Assembly: GCF_003316765.1 (NCBI RefSeq)
Contig: NZ_NIJF01000095.1
Coordinates: forward strand, 1-64,000
Reading direction: 5' to 3'
Length of the DNA stretch: 64,000 nucleotides
DNA from: Bacillus sp. P14.5
GTDB taxonomy: Bacteria > Bacillota > Bacilli > Bacillales > Bacillaceae_B
Below the pieces are notes generated by a model. The model worked only from the letters and a program-made list of their open reading frames with translations, had not been told where the DNA came from and ran no database searches. Position numbers and translations under genes: made by a program. This document shows, in pieces, positions 35,986 through 50,549 of this stretch (position 1 is the first letter of the stretch; the number at the start of each line of letters is the position of its first letter).

Positions 35986-36545
35986 ACTAATAAATGAGAG
36001 CGGCAAAAAGTTAGTGTCACGATTACCCGGCAAACGTATCAATAAGTGAGAGCGGCAACAAGTTAGCGGCATGATTAGCCTGGAAACGTACCAACAAGTG
36101 AGCAAGGAAAAAGTTAGTGGCATGATTAGCCGGGAAACGTACCAAGAAGTGAGCAGGAAAAAGAGTTAGTGGCATGATTAGCCGGAAAACGTACCAAGAA
36201 GTGAGAGCAGCAAAAAGTTAGTGGCATGATTAGCTTGGAAACGTACCAAGAAGTGAGAGCAGCAAAAAGTTAATGGCATGATTAGCTTGGAAACGTACCA
36301 AGAAGTGAGAGCAGCAAAAAGTTAGCGGCATGATCAGCCGGGAAACGTACCAATAAGTGAGCGTTGCAAAAAGTTAGCGGTATGATAAGCCTGGAAACGT
36401 ACCAATAAGTGAGAGCAGCAAAAAGTTAATGGCATGATTAGCGGGGAAACGTACCAATAAGAGAGCAGGAAAAAGAGTTAGTGGCATGATTAGCCGGAAA
36501 ACGTACCAATAAGTGAGCAAGAAAAAGTTAGTGGTACAATCAACA
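35986..36545. repeat. Tandem array, about eleven 52-bp units
   Basis: Direct repeats of 50–52 bases with the consensus TACCAATAAGTGAGAGCAGC, AAAAAGTTAGTGGCATGATT and AGCCGGGAAACG. About eleven units are recognisable, the middle ones nearly identical and the edges degenerate. There are no spacers, no cas genes and no coding potential worth the name. The gap 35873–37137 otherwise contains family B (36759–36905) and AT-rich sequence. ylyA, which lies here in B. subtilis, is not present. Confidence 0.85.
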
Positions 36546-36758
36546 GGAGAAGTACATTTACAAAAAGAAATTAAAGTTAACTTTACGATAAAATTGACCC
36601 GCGTTAGTGATAGGCTCTGTTAGTTAATATGGTTGTTATAATCTTTTTGGGGTACAGTTACTAGGTTGATCAACTTGCAGCTTCTTATAATCTAGCGTCA
36701 AAAATATTAACAAAAGTTGATATGTCCAGTGAGCAATGGATTCTCATTTCCTCCCCAT

Positions 36759-36905
36759 ATGTTAACTGAAGCGGAAGGTGTACGATCTCCTGCGGGACTA
36801 GCGGGACAGGTTACGTACCCACTGGAACGTAACCCCGCTGGCAAAGCCGAGGAGGCTCAACGGCCGCCCCGCGGAGTCGGACACCTGGAGCGGAAGTCAA
36901 CATAC
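36759..36905 (+). mobile_element. Palindromic element, family B, with an internal palindromic insert
   Basis: A family B copy bounded by GTTAACTGAAGCGGAAGGTG at the left and CTGGAGCGGAAGTCAACATA at the right. In the centre it carries a ~22-base palindrome (TTACGT…ACGTAA around CCCACTGGA) that the 31011 copy lacks. Flanking sequence (CTCATTTCCTCCCCATATG, and CTTTAAAAACAACA to the right) is also shared with the 31011 copy, so the repeat unit is longer than the hairpin. Confidence 0.75.
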
Positions 36906-37137
36906 CCCTTTAAAAACAACAAGATTTTATAACAGAGCCTAGATAATAAAGAGTTAAAATAATCTCCCCAAAGCAGTTGTCTTTCTAATTTATTTTAGTT
37001 ATACACCAATCCCTTTTATAATCCACGATGCCTGTGTTCGTTACAAAGTAAAAAAGCAGTACTACCCACTATTACTAATACTTACATATCAACATTTTTC
37101 CGAGTTTGAACCATACTAAAAACACGGAGGGATGTAT

Positions 37138-37398
37138 ATGGAAGAACAACTACAGCAAACGATCAAGGAATTGGAAGTTTCTTTACTAGAGCTCGAAAAT
37201 GCCCGCTCGGAAAATGTTTTAGTTCAACATTACATTCAAGAAGAAAAACGGGAAATACAATTTCTATTGGAACAATATTACGCAAGGCAGTTTACAGACC
37301 CCGCCTTTTGCGATGAACTGATTTCATATTTTTGGATTGGCAGCGGGACCAATGATTATCGATGCTGGAACCCTTATTCAAAGAAGCCGCTTTACTAA
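37138..37398 (+). CDS. Small hypothetical protein with N-terminal coiled coil
   Basis: Unrecognised 86-residue protein. Residues ~1–52 form a probable coiled coil (EEQLQQTIKELEVSLLELENARSENVLVQHYIQEEKREIQFLLEQYYARQF). The end is aromatic and polar (FCDELISYFWIGSGTNDYRCWNPYSKKPLY). I favour ATG 37138, 7 bases behind CGGAGG; ATG 37132 is too close to that site. CATACTAA at 37112, 20 bases upstream of the start, resembles a sporulation-type (SigmaE or SigmaG) -10 box but has no clear -35. It stands alone between repeats, where B. subtilis has the DksA/TraR-like ylyA. It is not a TraR protein: no zinc-finger cysteines are seen. Confidence 0.6.
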   Translation: MEEQLQQTIKELEVSLLELENARSENVLVQHYIQEEKREIQFLLEQYYARQFTDPAFCDELISYFWIGSGTNDYRCWNPYSKKPLY

Positions 37399-37530
37399 GA
37401 TGATTGATAACATCAGTTTAATCTCCACTCTGCATTTGAGGAAGAAGTAATACAAGAAGGAGATCCTGCTCCTTGATGCAAAACCCCTGAAATCCATAAG
37501 TCGCTAAACAGCCGCTGTTATTTTATACAC

Positions 37531-37576
37531 CACCGCCCGCCCACGCGGAGTCGGGCGTATGGAGAGGAAATCAACG
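37531..37576 (+). repeat. Fragment of family B repeat
   Basis: CACCGCCCGCC, CGCGGAGTCGGGCGTATGGA and GGAAATCAAC match the right half of family B. The gap 37399–37707 contains nothing else but AT-rich sequence. Confidence 0.65.
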
Positions 37577-37707
37577 GCTCCTTTTAAAAAGTAAATACTC
37601 ATGGAAGCAGTTTTATAATATGCCCATTTGAATAACTGTGTCTTTCTTCCCGTTATTATGCTAAAATGCTAAAGTAATCAATTTGATTGGAGACGGAGGC
37701 TTCCCGT

Positions 37708-38202
37708 ATGTTTTATTATCTGATTGCTTTGGTTGTAGTGGCATTGGATCAGCTTACAAAGTGGCTGGTCGTGCGGAACATGACAGAAGGGCAGAGCATA
37801 ACAGTCATTGAAAATTTGTTCTACATCACTTCCCACAGGAACCAGGGAGCGGCCTGGGGCATACTGCAAGGCCAAATGTGGTTCTTCTATATAATCACTA
37901 TCGGAGTAATCATTGGAATCGTTTACTATCTTGAAAAACAAGCTAAAGGAAATAAACTGTTCAGCATGAGCCTTGCGCTGCTGCTTGGCGGAGCGATTGG
38001 TAATTTTATTGACAGGCTATTTAGGAAAGAAGTCGTTGATTTTCTGAATACATATATTTTTCAATATGATTTTCCAATCTTCAATATAGCTGATGCTGCT
38101 CTTACTGTCGGTGTAGTGATGATGATCATAACTATGCTGCTGGATGAGCGAAGAGAAAAGAAGGAGAAATTATATGGAAACAATGGAACATATCGTTCGT
38201 GA
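37708..38202 (+). CDS. lspA: Prolipoprotein signal peptidase (SPase II)
   Basis: LspA cleaves the signal peptide of diacylglyceryl-modified prolipoproteins at the lipobox cysteine, in the membrane. The 164 residues have four membrane helices and the two catalytic aspartates in [16 protein letters not shown] (Asp102) and [11 protein letters not shown] (Asp129), plus the [11 protein letters not shown] box. The start is ATG 37708, 8 bases after GGAGG. The last 29 bases overlap rluD. Confidence 0.96.
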   Translation: MFYYLIALVVVALDQLTKWLVVRNMTEGQSITVIENLFYITSHRNQGAAWGILQGQMWFFYIITIGVIIGIVYYLEKQAKGNKLFSMSLALLLGGAIGNFIDRLFRKEVVDFLNTYIFQYDFPIFNIADAALTVGVVMMIITMLLDERREKKEKLYGNNGTYRS

Positions 38203-39085
38203 AGAAGAAAAAAGCCTAAGATTGGACAAGATGCTGACCCAGCTTGAAGATGAGTGGTCCAGATCACAGGTCCAGCAATGGATCAAAGAAGGAAATGTCA
38301 CAGTGAACGGTGCTGAGGTGAAAACCAATTATAAGTGTGCCGTTGATGATAAAATCAGCATTTCCATCCCTGAGCCTGAGGAACTGGATGTCGTTCCAGA
38401 GGATCTTGACCTTGATATCTACTATGAAGATGCCGATGTCATCGTTGTCAATAAACCAAGAGGCATGGTCGTCCACCCTGCACCCGGTCATCCTAATGGA
38501 ACATTGGTGAATGGATTGATGGCACATTGTAAGGACCTTTCTGGAATCAATGGTGTTCTAAGACCGGGAATCGTTCACCGCATCGACAAGGATACATCCG
38601 GTCTATTAATGGTGGCGAAGAATGATCTCGCCCACGAGAAGCTTGTCGAGCAGCTGGTTAACAAAACCGTTACGCGTAAATATAAAGCTATTGTCCATGG
38701 TATCATTCCGCATGATCACGGAACTATCGATGCACCACTTGGCAGGGATCCCAAGGACCGCCAGAGAATGGCTGTCGTGGATTCTGGGAGAGATGCGGTC
38801 ACCCATTTCAATGTGCTAGACAGATTTTCCGCGTTTACCTATGTAGAATGTAAATTAGAGACTGGCAGAACGCACCAAATCCGGGTTCATATGAAGTATA
38901 TCGGTTATCCTTTAGCTGGAGATCCGAAGTATGGACCAAGGAAAACCATTGATCTTGATGGCCAGGCCCTTCATGCGGCCGTCCTTGGTTTCCAGCATCC
39001 ACGGACAGGTGAATACCTTGAATTTGAAGCAGAGCCGCCGGAGGTTTTTCGACAAACTCTGCAGAAATTGCAAAATATCCGTTGA
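38174..39085 (+). CDS. rluD: 23S rRNA pseudouridine synthase, RluD/YlyB type
   Basis: RluA-family pseudouridine synthase that modifies helix 69 region uridines of 23S rRNA in the RluD type. The 303 residues comprise an S4 domain ([41 protein letters not shown]) and the catalytic domain. The motif [19 protein letters not shown] carries the nucleophile Asp138, and [24 protein letters not shown] is the second signature. The start is ATG 38174, 9 bases behind AAGGAG; upstream in-frame codons lie deep inside lspA. The exact uridine targets cannot be read from sequence. The pyr promoter begins within its last codons. Confidence 0.93.
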   Translation: METMEHIVREEEKSLRLDKMLTQLEDEWSRSQVQQWIKEGNVTVNGAEVKTNYKCAVDDKISISIPEPEELDVVPEDLDLDIYYEDADVIVVNKPRGMVVHPAPGHPNGTLVNGLMAHCKDLSGINGVLRPGIVHRIDKDTSGLLMVAKNDLAHEKLVEQLVNKTVTRKYKAIVHGIIPHDHGTIDAPLGRDPKDRQRMAVVDSGRDAVTHFNVLDRFSAFTYVECKLETGRTHQIRVHMKYIGYPLAGDPKYGPRKTIDLDGQALHAAVLGFQHPRTGEYLEFEAEPPEVFRQTLQKLQNIR

Positions 39086-39110
39086 CAATCGGCCTTTTAG
39101 GTCTTATGAT
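39082..39110 (+). promoter_or_regulatory. SigmaA promoter of the pyr operon
   Basis: TTGACA (39082–39087) and TATGAT (39105–39110) are exactly 17 bases apart, overlapping the rluD stop codon and just upstream of the first PyrR attenuator. Confidence 0.85.
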
Positions 39111-39129
39111 TGATTTAACCGAATAAGGA

Positions 39130-39848
<719 letters not shown>

Positions 39849-39856
39849 ATAGCTTT

Positions 39857-39972
39857 CCTTTTAAAGACAGTCCAGAGAGGCTGGCAAAGGAATCTCAATC
39901 CATACAGTTTCACCACAGGTGGGGCTTGATTGAAGAAACCTCTTTGCGCCCTCTGGCAGAGAGGTTTTTTTA
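39857..39972 (+). promoter_or_regulatory. PyrR attenuator 2 (pyrR–pyrP)
   Basis: The loop AGTCCAGAGAGGCT (39869 onward) sits in a stem of CCTTT and AAAGG. The terminator AAACCTCT…AGAGAGGTTTTTTT follows at ~39935–39972, 30 bases before pyrP. The loop matches the PyrR consensus fully. Confidence 0.92.
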
Positions 39973-40000
39973 ATGCAGTGGAGAAAGAGGAGGAAACAAC

Positions 40001-41317
40001 ATGGCAGATAATAACGATATAGTATTAGATGTAAGAGATGTACCAAAAGCAGGACAGTGGCTGACACTGAGTCTGCAGCATTTGTTCGCGATGTTTGGCG
40101 CCACGGTCCTGGTACCGTACCTTGTGGAGCTCAGCCCGGCAGTCGCACTTGTATCCAGCGGTCTTGGAACGCTTGCATACCTGTTAATTACAAGGGGCAG
40201 AATACCTGCCTACCTAGGTTCATCGTTCGCCTTCATAGCCCCCATCATTTCAGCCAAAACGGTCGGCGGGCCAGAAGCCGCGATGATGGGAAGCTTTTTG
40301 GCAGGCTTGGTTTACGGTGTGGTTGCACTTCTGATTTCCAAGCTTGGCATAAGGTGGCTTTTGAAGATTCTGCCGCCGGTAGTTGTTGGACCTGTCATAA
40401 TGGTCATTGGACTCGGGCTGGCAGGGACGGCCGTCAATATGGCCATGTATGAAAATCCTGGAGCAACTGAATTGGTATACAGTACCACACACTTTATGGT
40501 CGCATTGGCAACACTCTCCATCACCGTGATCGGATCGATGTTCTTCCGCGGGTTTCTTGGTCTCATTCCTATTCTTGCAGGCATTGTCGGAGGATACACC
40601 ATCGCGTTTTTTGCAGGGATTGTAGACCTGGCCGGTGTTAAAACAGCACCTTGGTTCCAGGTTCCCGACTTTATTGTGCCTTTCGTCAACTACACACCTT
40701 CCTTCTCATGGGAAGTTGCAGCCATCATGGTGCCTGTGGCAATCGTAACACTTGCAGAACATACGGGAGACCAGATGGTCCTGAGTAAAGTAGCTGGAAG
40801 GAACTTTTTGAAACAGCCGGGCCTTCACCGCTCGATAATGGGTGATGGTGTGGCAACCATAATCGCATCTTTCCTTGGAGGGCCTCCAAACACCACTTAC
40901 GGTGAAAACATAGGAGTTCTGGCTATCACGAGAGTATTCAGCGTGTTTGTCATCGGCGGTGCCGCGGTAATTGCTATCGCTTTCGGTTTCATTGGAAAGG
41001 TCACAGCGCTGATCGAATCGATTCCAACCGCCGTAATGGGGGGCGTATCGATCCTGTTGTTCGGTATCATAGCTTCAAGCGGGCTGCGCATGCTGATCGA
41101 CAATAACATTGATTTAGGTAAAAAGAGAAACTTGATTATCTCTTCTGTCATCCTGGTCATCGGCGTCGGTGGTGCTTTTGTGGAAATCACTGACAAGCTG
41201 TCACTCTCCGGAATGGCGCTGGCAGCCATCGTCGGTGTGGTGCTGAATCTTGTATTGCCGGGACAGGATCCTGTAGTCGAAGAAGAAATGTTTAATGAGA
41301 ACGCAGAGAATAAATAA
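40001..41317 (+). CDS. pyrP: Uracil permease
   Basis: PyrP imports uracil with protons (NCS2 / nucleobase–ascorbate transporter family). The 438 residues have about 12–14 membrane helices. The family signature is near PVAIVTLAEHTGDQMVLSKVAGRNF, with the conserved glutamate of AEHTGD, and GGPPNTTYGENIGVLAITRVFSV. The start is ATG with GAGGAGG 7 bases upstream. It is framed by two PyrR attenuators, so its expression is switched by UMP at both ends. Confidence 0.96.
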   Translation: MADNNDIVLDVRDVPKAGQWLTLSLQHLFAMFGATVLVPYLVELSPAVALVSSGLGTLAYLLITRGRIPAYLGSSFAFIAPIISAKTVGGPEAAMMGSFLAGLVYGVVALLISKLGIRWLLKILPPVVVGPVIMVIGLGLAGTAVNMAMYENPGATELVYSTTHFMVALATLSITVIGSMFFRGFLGLIPILAGIVGGYTIAFFAGIVDLAGVKTAPWFQVPDFIVPFVNYTPSFSWEVAAIMVPVAIVTLAEHTGDQMVLSKVAGRNFLKQPGLHRSIMGDGVATIIASFLGGPPNTTYGENIGVLAITRVFSVFVIGGAAVIAIAFGFIGKVTALIESIPTAVMGGVSILLFGIIASSGLRMLIDNNIDLGKKRNLIISSVILVIGVGGAFVEITDKLSLSGMALAAIVGVVLNLVLPGQDPVVEEEMFNENAENK

Positions 41318-41326
41318 AGAAGTAAA

Positions 41327-41462
41327 CACCTTTTAAAAGAAGTCCAGAGAGGCTTAGAAGGGTGTTTGGATGAAGCATGGGAACTTGTTTTGCCTGATGG
41401 CGGACAGGTATACCCCTTGCCGATTCGAAACACCCTGATTAGAAGGTCAGGGTGTTTTTTTG
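41327..41462 (+). promoter_or_regulatory. PyrR attenuator 3 (pyrP–pyrB)
   Basis: The loop AGTCCAGAGAGGCT (41341 onward) sits between CACCTTTT and AAGGGTG. The terminator AAACACCCTGA…TCAGGGTGTTTTTTT follows at ~41428–41462. Between it and pyrB are a further 214 bases holding a dispersed repeat. Confidence 0.92.
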
Positions 41463-41518
41463 CTGCCTAGGAAATTATAAAATCAAAGACTGAGGACAAT
41501 TTATAGTGATGTTATCCA

Positions 41519-41640
41519 CGTCCAGCTGCAGCGCCTAGCCCCTCGGGGTCAAATAACCCAAAGAGAATAAAAGGAAAGCCCGCCTTTTTTTCTCTTTGGA
41601 ACATTTGCCTGTCGGGGCTGAGCAAGGCGCTTACGCTTTT
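41519..41640 (+). mobile_element. Dispersed repeat, family C, inside the pyr operon
   Basis: A ~120-base element beginning CGTCCAGCTGCAGCGCCTAG, with CCCCTCGGGGTC, and ending CTGAGCAAGGCGCTTACGCT. It contains an internal hairpin: CCAAAGAGA…AAAGG pairs with CCTTT…TCTCTTTGG, with seven Ts within the stem. A second copy at 53890–54011 is inserted in a family B element, and the window begins in the end of a third. Its place between attenuator 3 and pyrB means it is in the operon mRNA. Confidence 0.75.
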
Positions 41641-41673
41641 GTTCTTGCCCTCAGCCGATCAATAGGAGGTTAG

Positions 41674-42573
<900 letters not shown>

Positions 42574-42576
42574 AAC

Positions 42577-43857
42577 ATGGCAACGATCATTAAAAACGCA
42601 ATGTGGTTGGAAGAGAACGGAAATATATCTGCAAAAGATTTAAAGATAGCAGAGAAGAAGATTTCTGAAATCGGCGAGAATCTCCATGATGACAAGGCGG
42701 ATATAGTGGACGCAAAAGGACAATTGATCCTGCCAGGTTTTGTGGATCTTCATGTCCATCTCCGCGAGCCCGGCGGTGAAAAAAAGGAAACCATAGCAAC
42801 TGGAACAAAAGCAGCCGCAAAAGGCGGTTATACAACAGTCGCGGCAATGCCGAACACGAGGCCTGTACCGGATAATGCTGAAACTCTTCAATGGCTCAAT
42901 GAAAGAATCAGCGAGACTGCAAGTGTCAGGGTCCTTCCGTATGCATCCATAACAGAAAGACAGACGGGCAAGAACTTGACAGACTTTTCCGCCCTTAAAG
43001 AAACAGGGGCCTTTGCTTTCACAGATGATGGAGTCGGGGTTCAGGAGGCAGGAAAGATGTATGAGGCCATGAAAGCTGCCGCAGCCATCGACAAAGCAAT
43101 TGTTGCTCACTGTGAAGATAACAGCCTGATTTACGGGGGAGCAGTGCATGAAGGGCGTTTTTCCAAAGAAAATGGGTTCAAAGGGATCCCTTCAATCTGT
43201 GAGTCCGTCCAAATTGCCAGAGATGTGCTTCTTGCAGAAGCGGCTGGCTGCCACTATCATGTCTGCCACATCAGTACAAAAGAATCTGTCCGGGTGGTAA
43301 GGGATGCTAAAAAAGCTGGAATCAAAGTGACCGCAGAAGTTACACCGCATCACTTGCTGCTGTCAGAGGATGATATCCCTGGAGACGATGCCAACTACAA
43401 AATGAATCCTCCTCTCAGAAGCAAAGAGGACCGGGAAGCCCTGATTGAGGGACTGCTTGATGGAACCATTGACTTTATCGCAACGGATCATGCCCCTCAT
43501 ACGAAAGAAGAAAAATCAGAAGGCATAGCGCTTGCGCCATTTGGGATTGTCGGCTTGGAAACGGCATTTCCGCTGCTATATACCCATTTTGTTCAAAAAG
43601 AAGTTTTCAAACTTAACCAGTTGGTGAACTGGATGACGGCCAAGCCGGCAGAGACGTTTAAGCTGCCTTATGGAACTTTGGAGGTTGGAAGCTTGGCTGA
43701 CATTACCCTGGTTGACCTGGAGGAACATAAGTCAATCAACCCTGAAAGCTTCTTATCAAAAGGAAGAAATACCCCATTTGCCGGCTGGAAGTGTCAAGGC
43801 TGGCCGAAAGCTACATTTGCAGAAGGAACTCTAGTATGGAAGGAAGGCGAAGAATGA
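42577..43857 (+). CDS. pyrC: Dihydroorotase
   Basis: PyrC (type I, amidohydrolase fold) closes carbamoyl-aspartate to dihydroorotate with zinc. The 426 residues show the metal-binding HVHLREPG motif (His59, His61), [28 protein letters not shown] and the catalytic [12 protein letters not shown] segment. The start is ATG 42577, behind AAGGAGGAG at the 3' end of pyrB. Its stop overlaps the carA start. Confidence 0.97.
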   Translation: MATIIKNAMWLEENGNISAKDLKIAEKKISEIGENLHDDKADIVDAKGQLILPGFVDLHVHLREPGGEKKETIATGTKAAAKGGYTTVAAMPNTRPVPDNAETLQWLNERISETASVRVLPYASITERQTGKNLTDFSALKETGAFAFTDDGVGVQEAGKMYEAMKAAAAIDKAIVAHCEDNSLIYGGAVHEGRFSKENGFKGIPSICESVQIARDVLLAEAAGCHYHVCHISTKESVRVVRDAKKAGIKVTAEVTPHHLLLSEDDIPGDDANYKMNPPLRSKEDREALIEGLLDGTIDFIATDHAPHTKEEKSEGIALAPFGIVGLETAFPLLYTHFVQKEVFKLNQLVNWMTAKPAETFKLPYGTLEVGSLADITLVDLEEHKSINPESFLSKGRNTPFAGWKCQGWPKATFAEGTLVWKEGEE

Positions 43858-44948
43858 TGAAAAGACAGTTGATCCTTGATGACGGTACAGTTTTTATAGG
43901 AGAGGGCTTCGGAGCAGACACAGGTTCAGTGGGAGAGGTTGTTTTTAATACAGGGATGACGGGGTATCAGGAGATTTTGTCTGATCCTTCGTATTGCGGA
44001 CAGATCATCACACTGACTTACCCTCTGATCGGGAATTATGGAATCAACCGTGACGATTTTGAATCGATCTCGCCGGCAATCAAAGGCTTTATCGTAAGAG
44101 AAGCGGCTGACTTTCCTTCTAACTGGAGAAGTGAGAATACATTGCATGATCTCCTGAAAGCCAAGGGGATTCCTGGATTGTCAGGCATAGATACCAGGAT
44201 GCTGACAAGAAAGATCAGGGAACGCGGAACCATGAAAGGGATAATTTGCGGTGTCGAGGTGGATAAAGAGGAAATGCTCCACAAGCTGATGGCAACGGAA
44301 TTGCCGACTAATCAAGTCAAACAGGTTTCGACTAAAACAGCCTACCCGAGCCCGGGCCGTGGATTTCGTGTGGTATTAGTTGATTTCGGAATGAAGCATG
44401 GAATCCTGAGAGAACTGAATAAAAGGGATTGCGATGTAATTGTTGTTCCTTATAATACGACTGCGGAGGAAATCAAAGCCTTGAACCCTGATGGTATCAT
44501 GCTTTCAAACGGTCCTGGAGATCCGAAAGATGTACCGGAAGCCATAACGATGATCAATGAAATTCTCGGGGAGATCCCATTGTTCGGAATCTGTCTTGGG
44601 CATCAGCTCTTTGCCCTTGCAGGTGGAGGAGATACTTTCAAAATGAAATTCGGGCACCGCGGCTCCAACCATCCAGTGAAAGATCTCGCTACAGGTAAAA
44701 TCGCCATTACTTCACAGAATCATGGCTACTCAGTTGATGCTGATTCTCTAGGCGCAACCCGGCTTGAAGCCACGCATATCGGTTTGAATGACGGAACGAT
44801 TGAGGGGTTGAAGCATCTGGACCTCCCCGCATTCACGGTACAGTATCATCCGGAAGCTTCACCAGGACCCGAGGATGCCAATGGATTGTTCGATCAATTT
44901 ATGACTATGATGGAAACGGAAAAGAGAAAGGAGATTTCACATGCCTAA
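43857..44948 (+). CDS. carA: Carbamoyl-phosphate synthase, small (glutaminase) subunit
   Basis: The glutaminase subunit (PyrAA) hydrolyses glutamine and channels ammonia to CarB. The 363 residues divide into the CPSase small-chain domain ([25 protein letters not shown]) and a class I amidotransferase domain with the nucleophile in [10 protein letters not shown] (Cys246) and the catalytic His/Glu in [12 protein letters not shown]. The start is ATG 43857; ATG 43854 next to it is equally placed for the GGAAGG site. The stop overlaps carB by eight bases. The set lies in the pyr operon, so it is probably the pyrimidine-specific enzyme. Confidence 0.96.
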   Translation: MKRQLILDDGTVFIGEGFGADTGSVGEVVFNTGMTGYQEILSDPSYCGQIITLTYPLIGNYGINRDDFESISPAIKGFIVREAADFPSNWRSENTLHDLLKAKGIPGLSGIDTRMLTRKIRERGTMKGIICGVEVDKEEMLHKLMATELPTNQVKQVSTKTAYPSPGRGFRVVLVDFGMKHGILRELNKRDCDVIVVPYNTTAEEIKALNPDGIMLSNGPGDPKDVPEAITMINEILGEIPLFGICLGHQLFALAGGGDTFKMKFGHRGSNHPVKDLATGKIAITSQNHGYSVDADSLGATRLEATHIGLNDGTIEGLKHLDLPAFTVQYHPEASPGPEDANGLFDQFMTMMETEKRKEISHA

Positions 44949-47900
44949 ACGTACAGATATCAAAACCATATTAGTTATCGGAAGCGGACCGATTGTCATC
45001 GGCCAGGCTGCAGAATTTGACTATGCGGGTACACAAGCTTGCATCGCACTGAAAGAAGAAGGCTACAAGGTTATTCTCGTTAACTCTAATCCGGCGACAA
45101 TCATGACAGACAGTGAAATCGCGGATAAGGTTTACATCGAGCCTTTGACTCTCGAATTTGTCAGCAGAATCATTCGCAAAGAGCGTCCGGATGCCCTTCT
45201 TCCGACTCTTGGAGGACAAACGGGCTTGAATATGGCCGTTGAGCTGGCTAACGCGGGTGTATTGGAAGAGTGCCATGTGGAAATTCTCGGAACGAAATTA
45301 TCAGCAATCGAACAAGCTGAAGACCGTGATCTTTTCCGCAAACTGATGAATGAGCTGAATGAACCTGTGCCTCAGAGCGAAATCATCCATAATGTCGAAG
45401 AAGCTTTCCAGTTTGTTGAAGAGGTAGGGTATCCTGTCATAGTGCGCCCGGCTTATACACTGGGAGGAACCGGTGGAGGAATCTGCCATCATCGTGAAGA
45501 ATTGATCGAAATTGTCAGCAGCGGGCTGAAATACAGTCCTGTTACTCAATGTTTGCTGGAAAAAAGCATCGCAGGCTTCAAGGAGATTGAATACGAGGTT
45601 ATGCGGGACAGCAATGACAGTGCCATCGTAGTCTGCAATATGGAGAACTTTGACCCTGTAGGAATCCATACAGGAGATTCCATTGTTGTGGCTCCAAGCC
45701 AGACGCTGAGCGACCGTGAGTATCAAATGCTGAGAAACTGCTCATTGAAAATCATCCGCGCTCTCGGTATAGAAGGAGGGTGCAACGTTCAGCTCGCCCT
45801 GGATCCAGACAGCTTTCAGTACTACATTATTGAAGTGAATCCGCGGGTGAGCCGTTCATCTGCACTGGCTTCCAAAGCCACTGGATACCCAATCGCCAAA
45901 CTGGCTGCCAAGATTGCGGTTGGATTGAACCTGGATGAAATGATGAATCCTGTTACAGGAAAAACCTATGCAAGCTTTGAGCCGGCATTAGACTATATCG
46001 TCTCGAAAATCCCACGCTGGCCATTCGACAAATTCGAGTCGGCAAAAAGAAACCTTGGCACACAGATGAAAGCTACCGGCGAAGTCATGGCGATCGGCCG
46101 GACGTTTGAAGAGTCCATTTTAAAAGCGGTGCGTTCTTTGGAAAGCAACGTGTATCATCTCGAACTTGAAGATGCCGGCAGCTTTGAGAATGCGCTGATT
46201 GAAAAACGCATTAGAAAAGCCGGAGATGAAAGACTTTTCTATATAGGTGAAGCACTGCGCCGCGGAGTGACGATTGAAACCATCCATGAATGGAGCAAAA
46301 TCGACTTGTTCTTCCTTCATAAATTGAAGAAAATTGTAGACTTTGAGGCTGAACTGTCAGCCGCTCCTTTTAACCTGGAGATTGCTGAAAAAGCAAAGAG
46401 GATGGGATTTGCGGATATTACCCTTGCGAAGTTGTGGAATGCAGCTGAAAAAGAAGTTTATGAGTGGAGAAAAGAACAAGAACTGATACCGGTTTATAAA
46501 ATGGTGGATACCTGCGCAGCAGAGTTCGAATCTGAAACTCCATATTTTTATGGAACATATGAAAGAGAAAATGAATCAGTTGTAACGGAAAAGAAAAGTG
46601 TGATGGTGCTCGGTTCCGGGCCGATCCGCATCGGACAGGGAGTGGAGTTCGATTATGCAACTGTCCACTCTGTCTGGGCGATCAAAGAGGCGGGTTATGA
46701 AGCAATCATTGTCAATAATAATCCAGAAACCGTCTCAACGGACTTCAGCATCTCTGACAAGCTTTACTTTGAACCACTAACCATTGAGGATGTCATGCAT
46801 ATCATCGACCTCGAAAAGCCAGAAGGTGTTGTTGTGCAATTCGGCGGACAAACAGCGATCAACCTGGCAGCACAGCTGGTGGAAAGAGGTGTGAAAATCC
46901 TCGGGACATCATTGGAGGATCTGGACCGCGCTGAAAACCGGGATAAATTTGAATATACCTTGGGAACCCTTGGCATCCCGCAGCCTGAAGGCAAAACGGC
47001 CGTTACGGTTGAAGGGGCTGTAAAGATTGCTGAAAACATCGGATACCCTGTCTTGGTCCGCCCCTCCTATGTTCTGGGTGGCAGGGCAATGGAAATTGTT
47101 TATGGAAAAGAAGATCTTCTTCAATACATGAAGAATGCAGTTAAGATCAACCCGGAACACCCTGTCCTGATTGACCGTTATTTAATCGGAAAAGAGATAG
47201 AAGTCGACGCCATCTCAGACGGTAAAGATGTCGTGATTCCAGGGATTATGGAGCACATCGAGAGAGCTGGTGTCCATTCAGGAGATTCCATTGCTGTCTA
47301 TCCGCCTCAGCAGCTGACCAGGGAACAGAAAGATAGAATAATAGAATATACCACCAAGCTTGCAAAAGGATTGAATATTATTGGTTTGTTGAACATCCAG
47401 TATGTCATCAGCAAGAATGAAGTCTATGTCCTGGAGGTTAATCCGCGTTCAAGCCGGACAGTGCCATTCTTGAGCAAAATCACGAATGTGCCTATGGCAA
47501 ACCTAGCGACCAAGGTCATTTTGGGAAGAACGCTGGAAGAAATGGGATATCAGTCCGGACTTGTGCCTGAGAAGAAGGGTGTATATGTAAAGGTTCCAGT
47601 ATTCTCGTTTGCCAAACTGAGAAGAGTGGACATTACTTTAGGGCCTGAAATGAAATCCACCGGCGAAGTCATGGGGAAAGATTTGACACTGGAAAAAGCT
47701 TTGTATAAAGGAATCGTGGCGGCAGGAATGCAGATGAAGGAGTACGGTTCGGTTCTTCTGACAGTCGCTGATAAAGATAAAGAAGAAGCTCTAGGATTGG
47801 CAAAGCGCTTTGTGAATATCGGCTATCAGATCCTGGCAACCAAAGGAACGGCGGATGTCCTGAGATCAGAAGGAATCCCGGTCAAAGAAGTCGATAAAAT

Positions 47901-48149
47901 CGGTTCCGATGGGCCAACATTGCTGGATGTTATCCAGAGTGGTGAAACACAGCTTGTCATCAACACATTGACAAAAGGCAAGCAGCCGCAGAGGGACGGA
48001 TTCAGGATCAGACGTGAATCAGTCGAGAATGGTATCCCATGCCTGACATCCCTTGATACAGCGGAAGCCATCCTCAAAGTGTTCGAATCTATGACATTCT
48101 CCGCGGAAGCCATGGATGGTGCAGACGAAAAGCAAGAGGCGGTACTTCT

Positions 48150-48153
<4 letters not shown>
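44941..48153 (+). CDS. carB: Carbamoyl-phosphate synthase, large subunit
   Basis: The large subunit (PyrAB) makes carbamoyl phosphate from bicarbonate, ammonia and two ATP. The 1070 residues (B. subtilis 1071) have two homologous halves, each with an ATP-grasp domain: [19 protein letters not shown] at the N-terminus and [18 protein letters not shown] in the second half, then [13 protein letters not shown] and [13 protein letters not shown]. The C-terminal MGS-like domain (~940 onward; [21 protein letters not shown]) is the allosteric site, which responds to UMP and PRPP in Bacilli. The frame is intact over 3.2 kb. ATGA overlap with pyrK. Confidence 0.98.

Positions 48154-50545
<2,392 letters not shown>

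Positions 50546-50549
<4 letters not shown>

Noticed and set aside
35986..36545. CRISPR-like array
   Set aside because: The units are contiguous direct repeats with no unique spacers, and there are no cas genes. It is a tandem repeat.
36717..36932. Open frame of 71 codons at the family B element
   Set aside because: Its sequence is the GC-rich palindrome itself; the other copies do not keep the frame.
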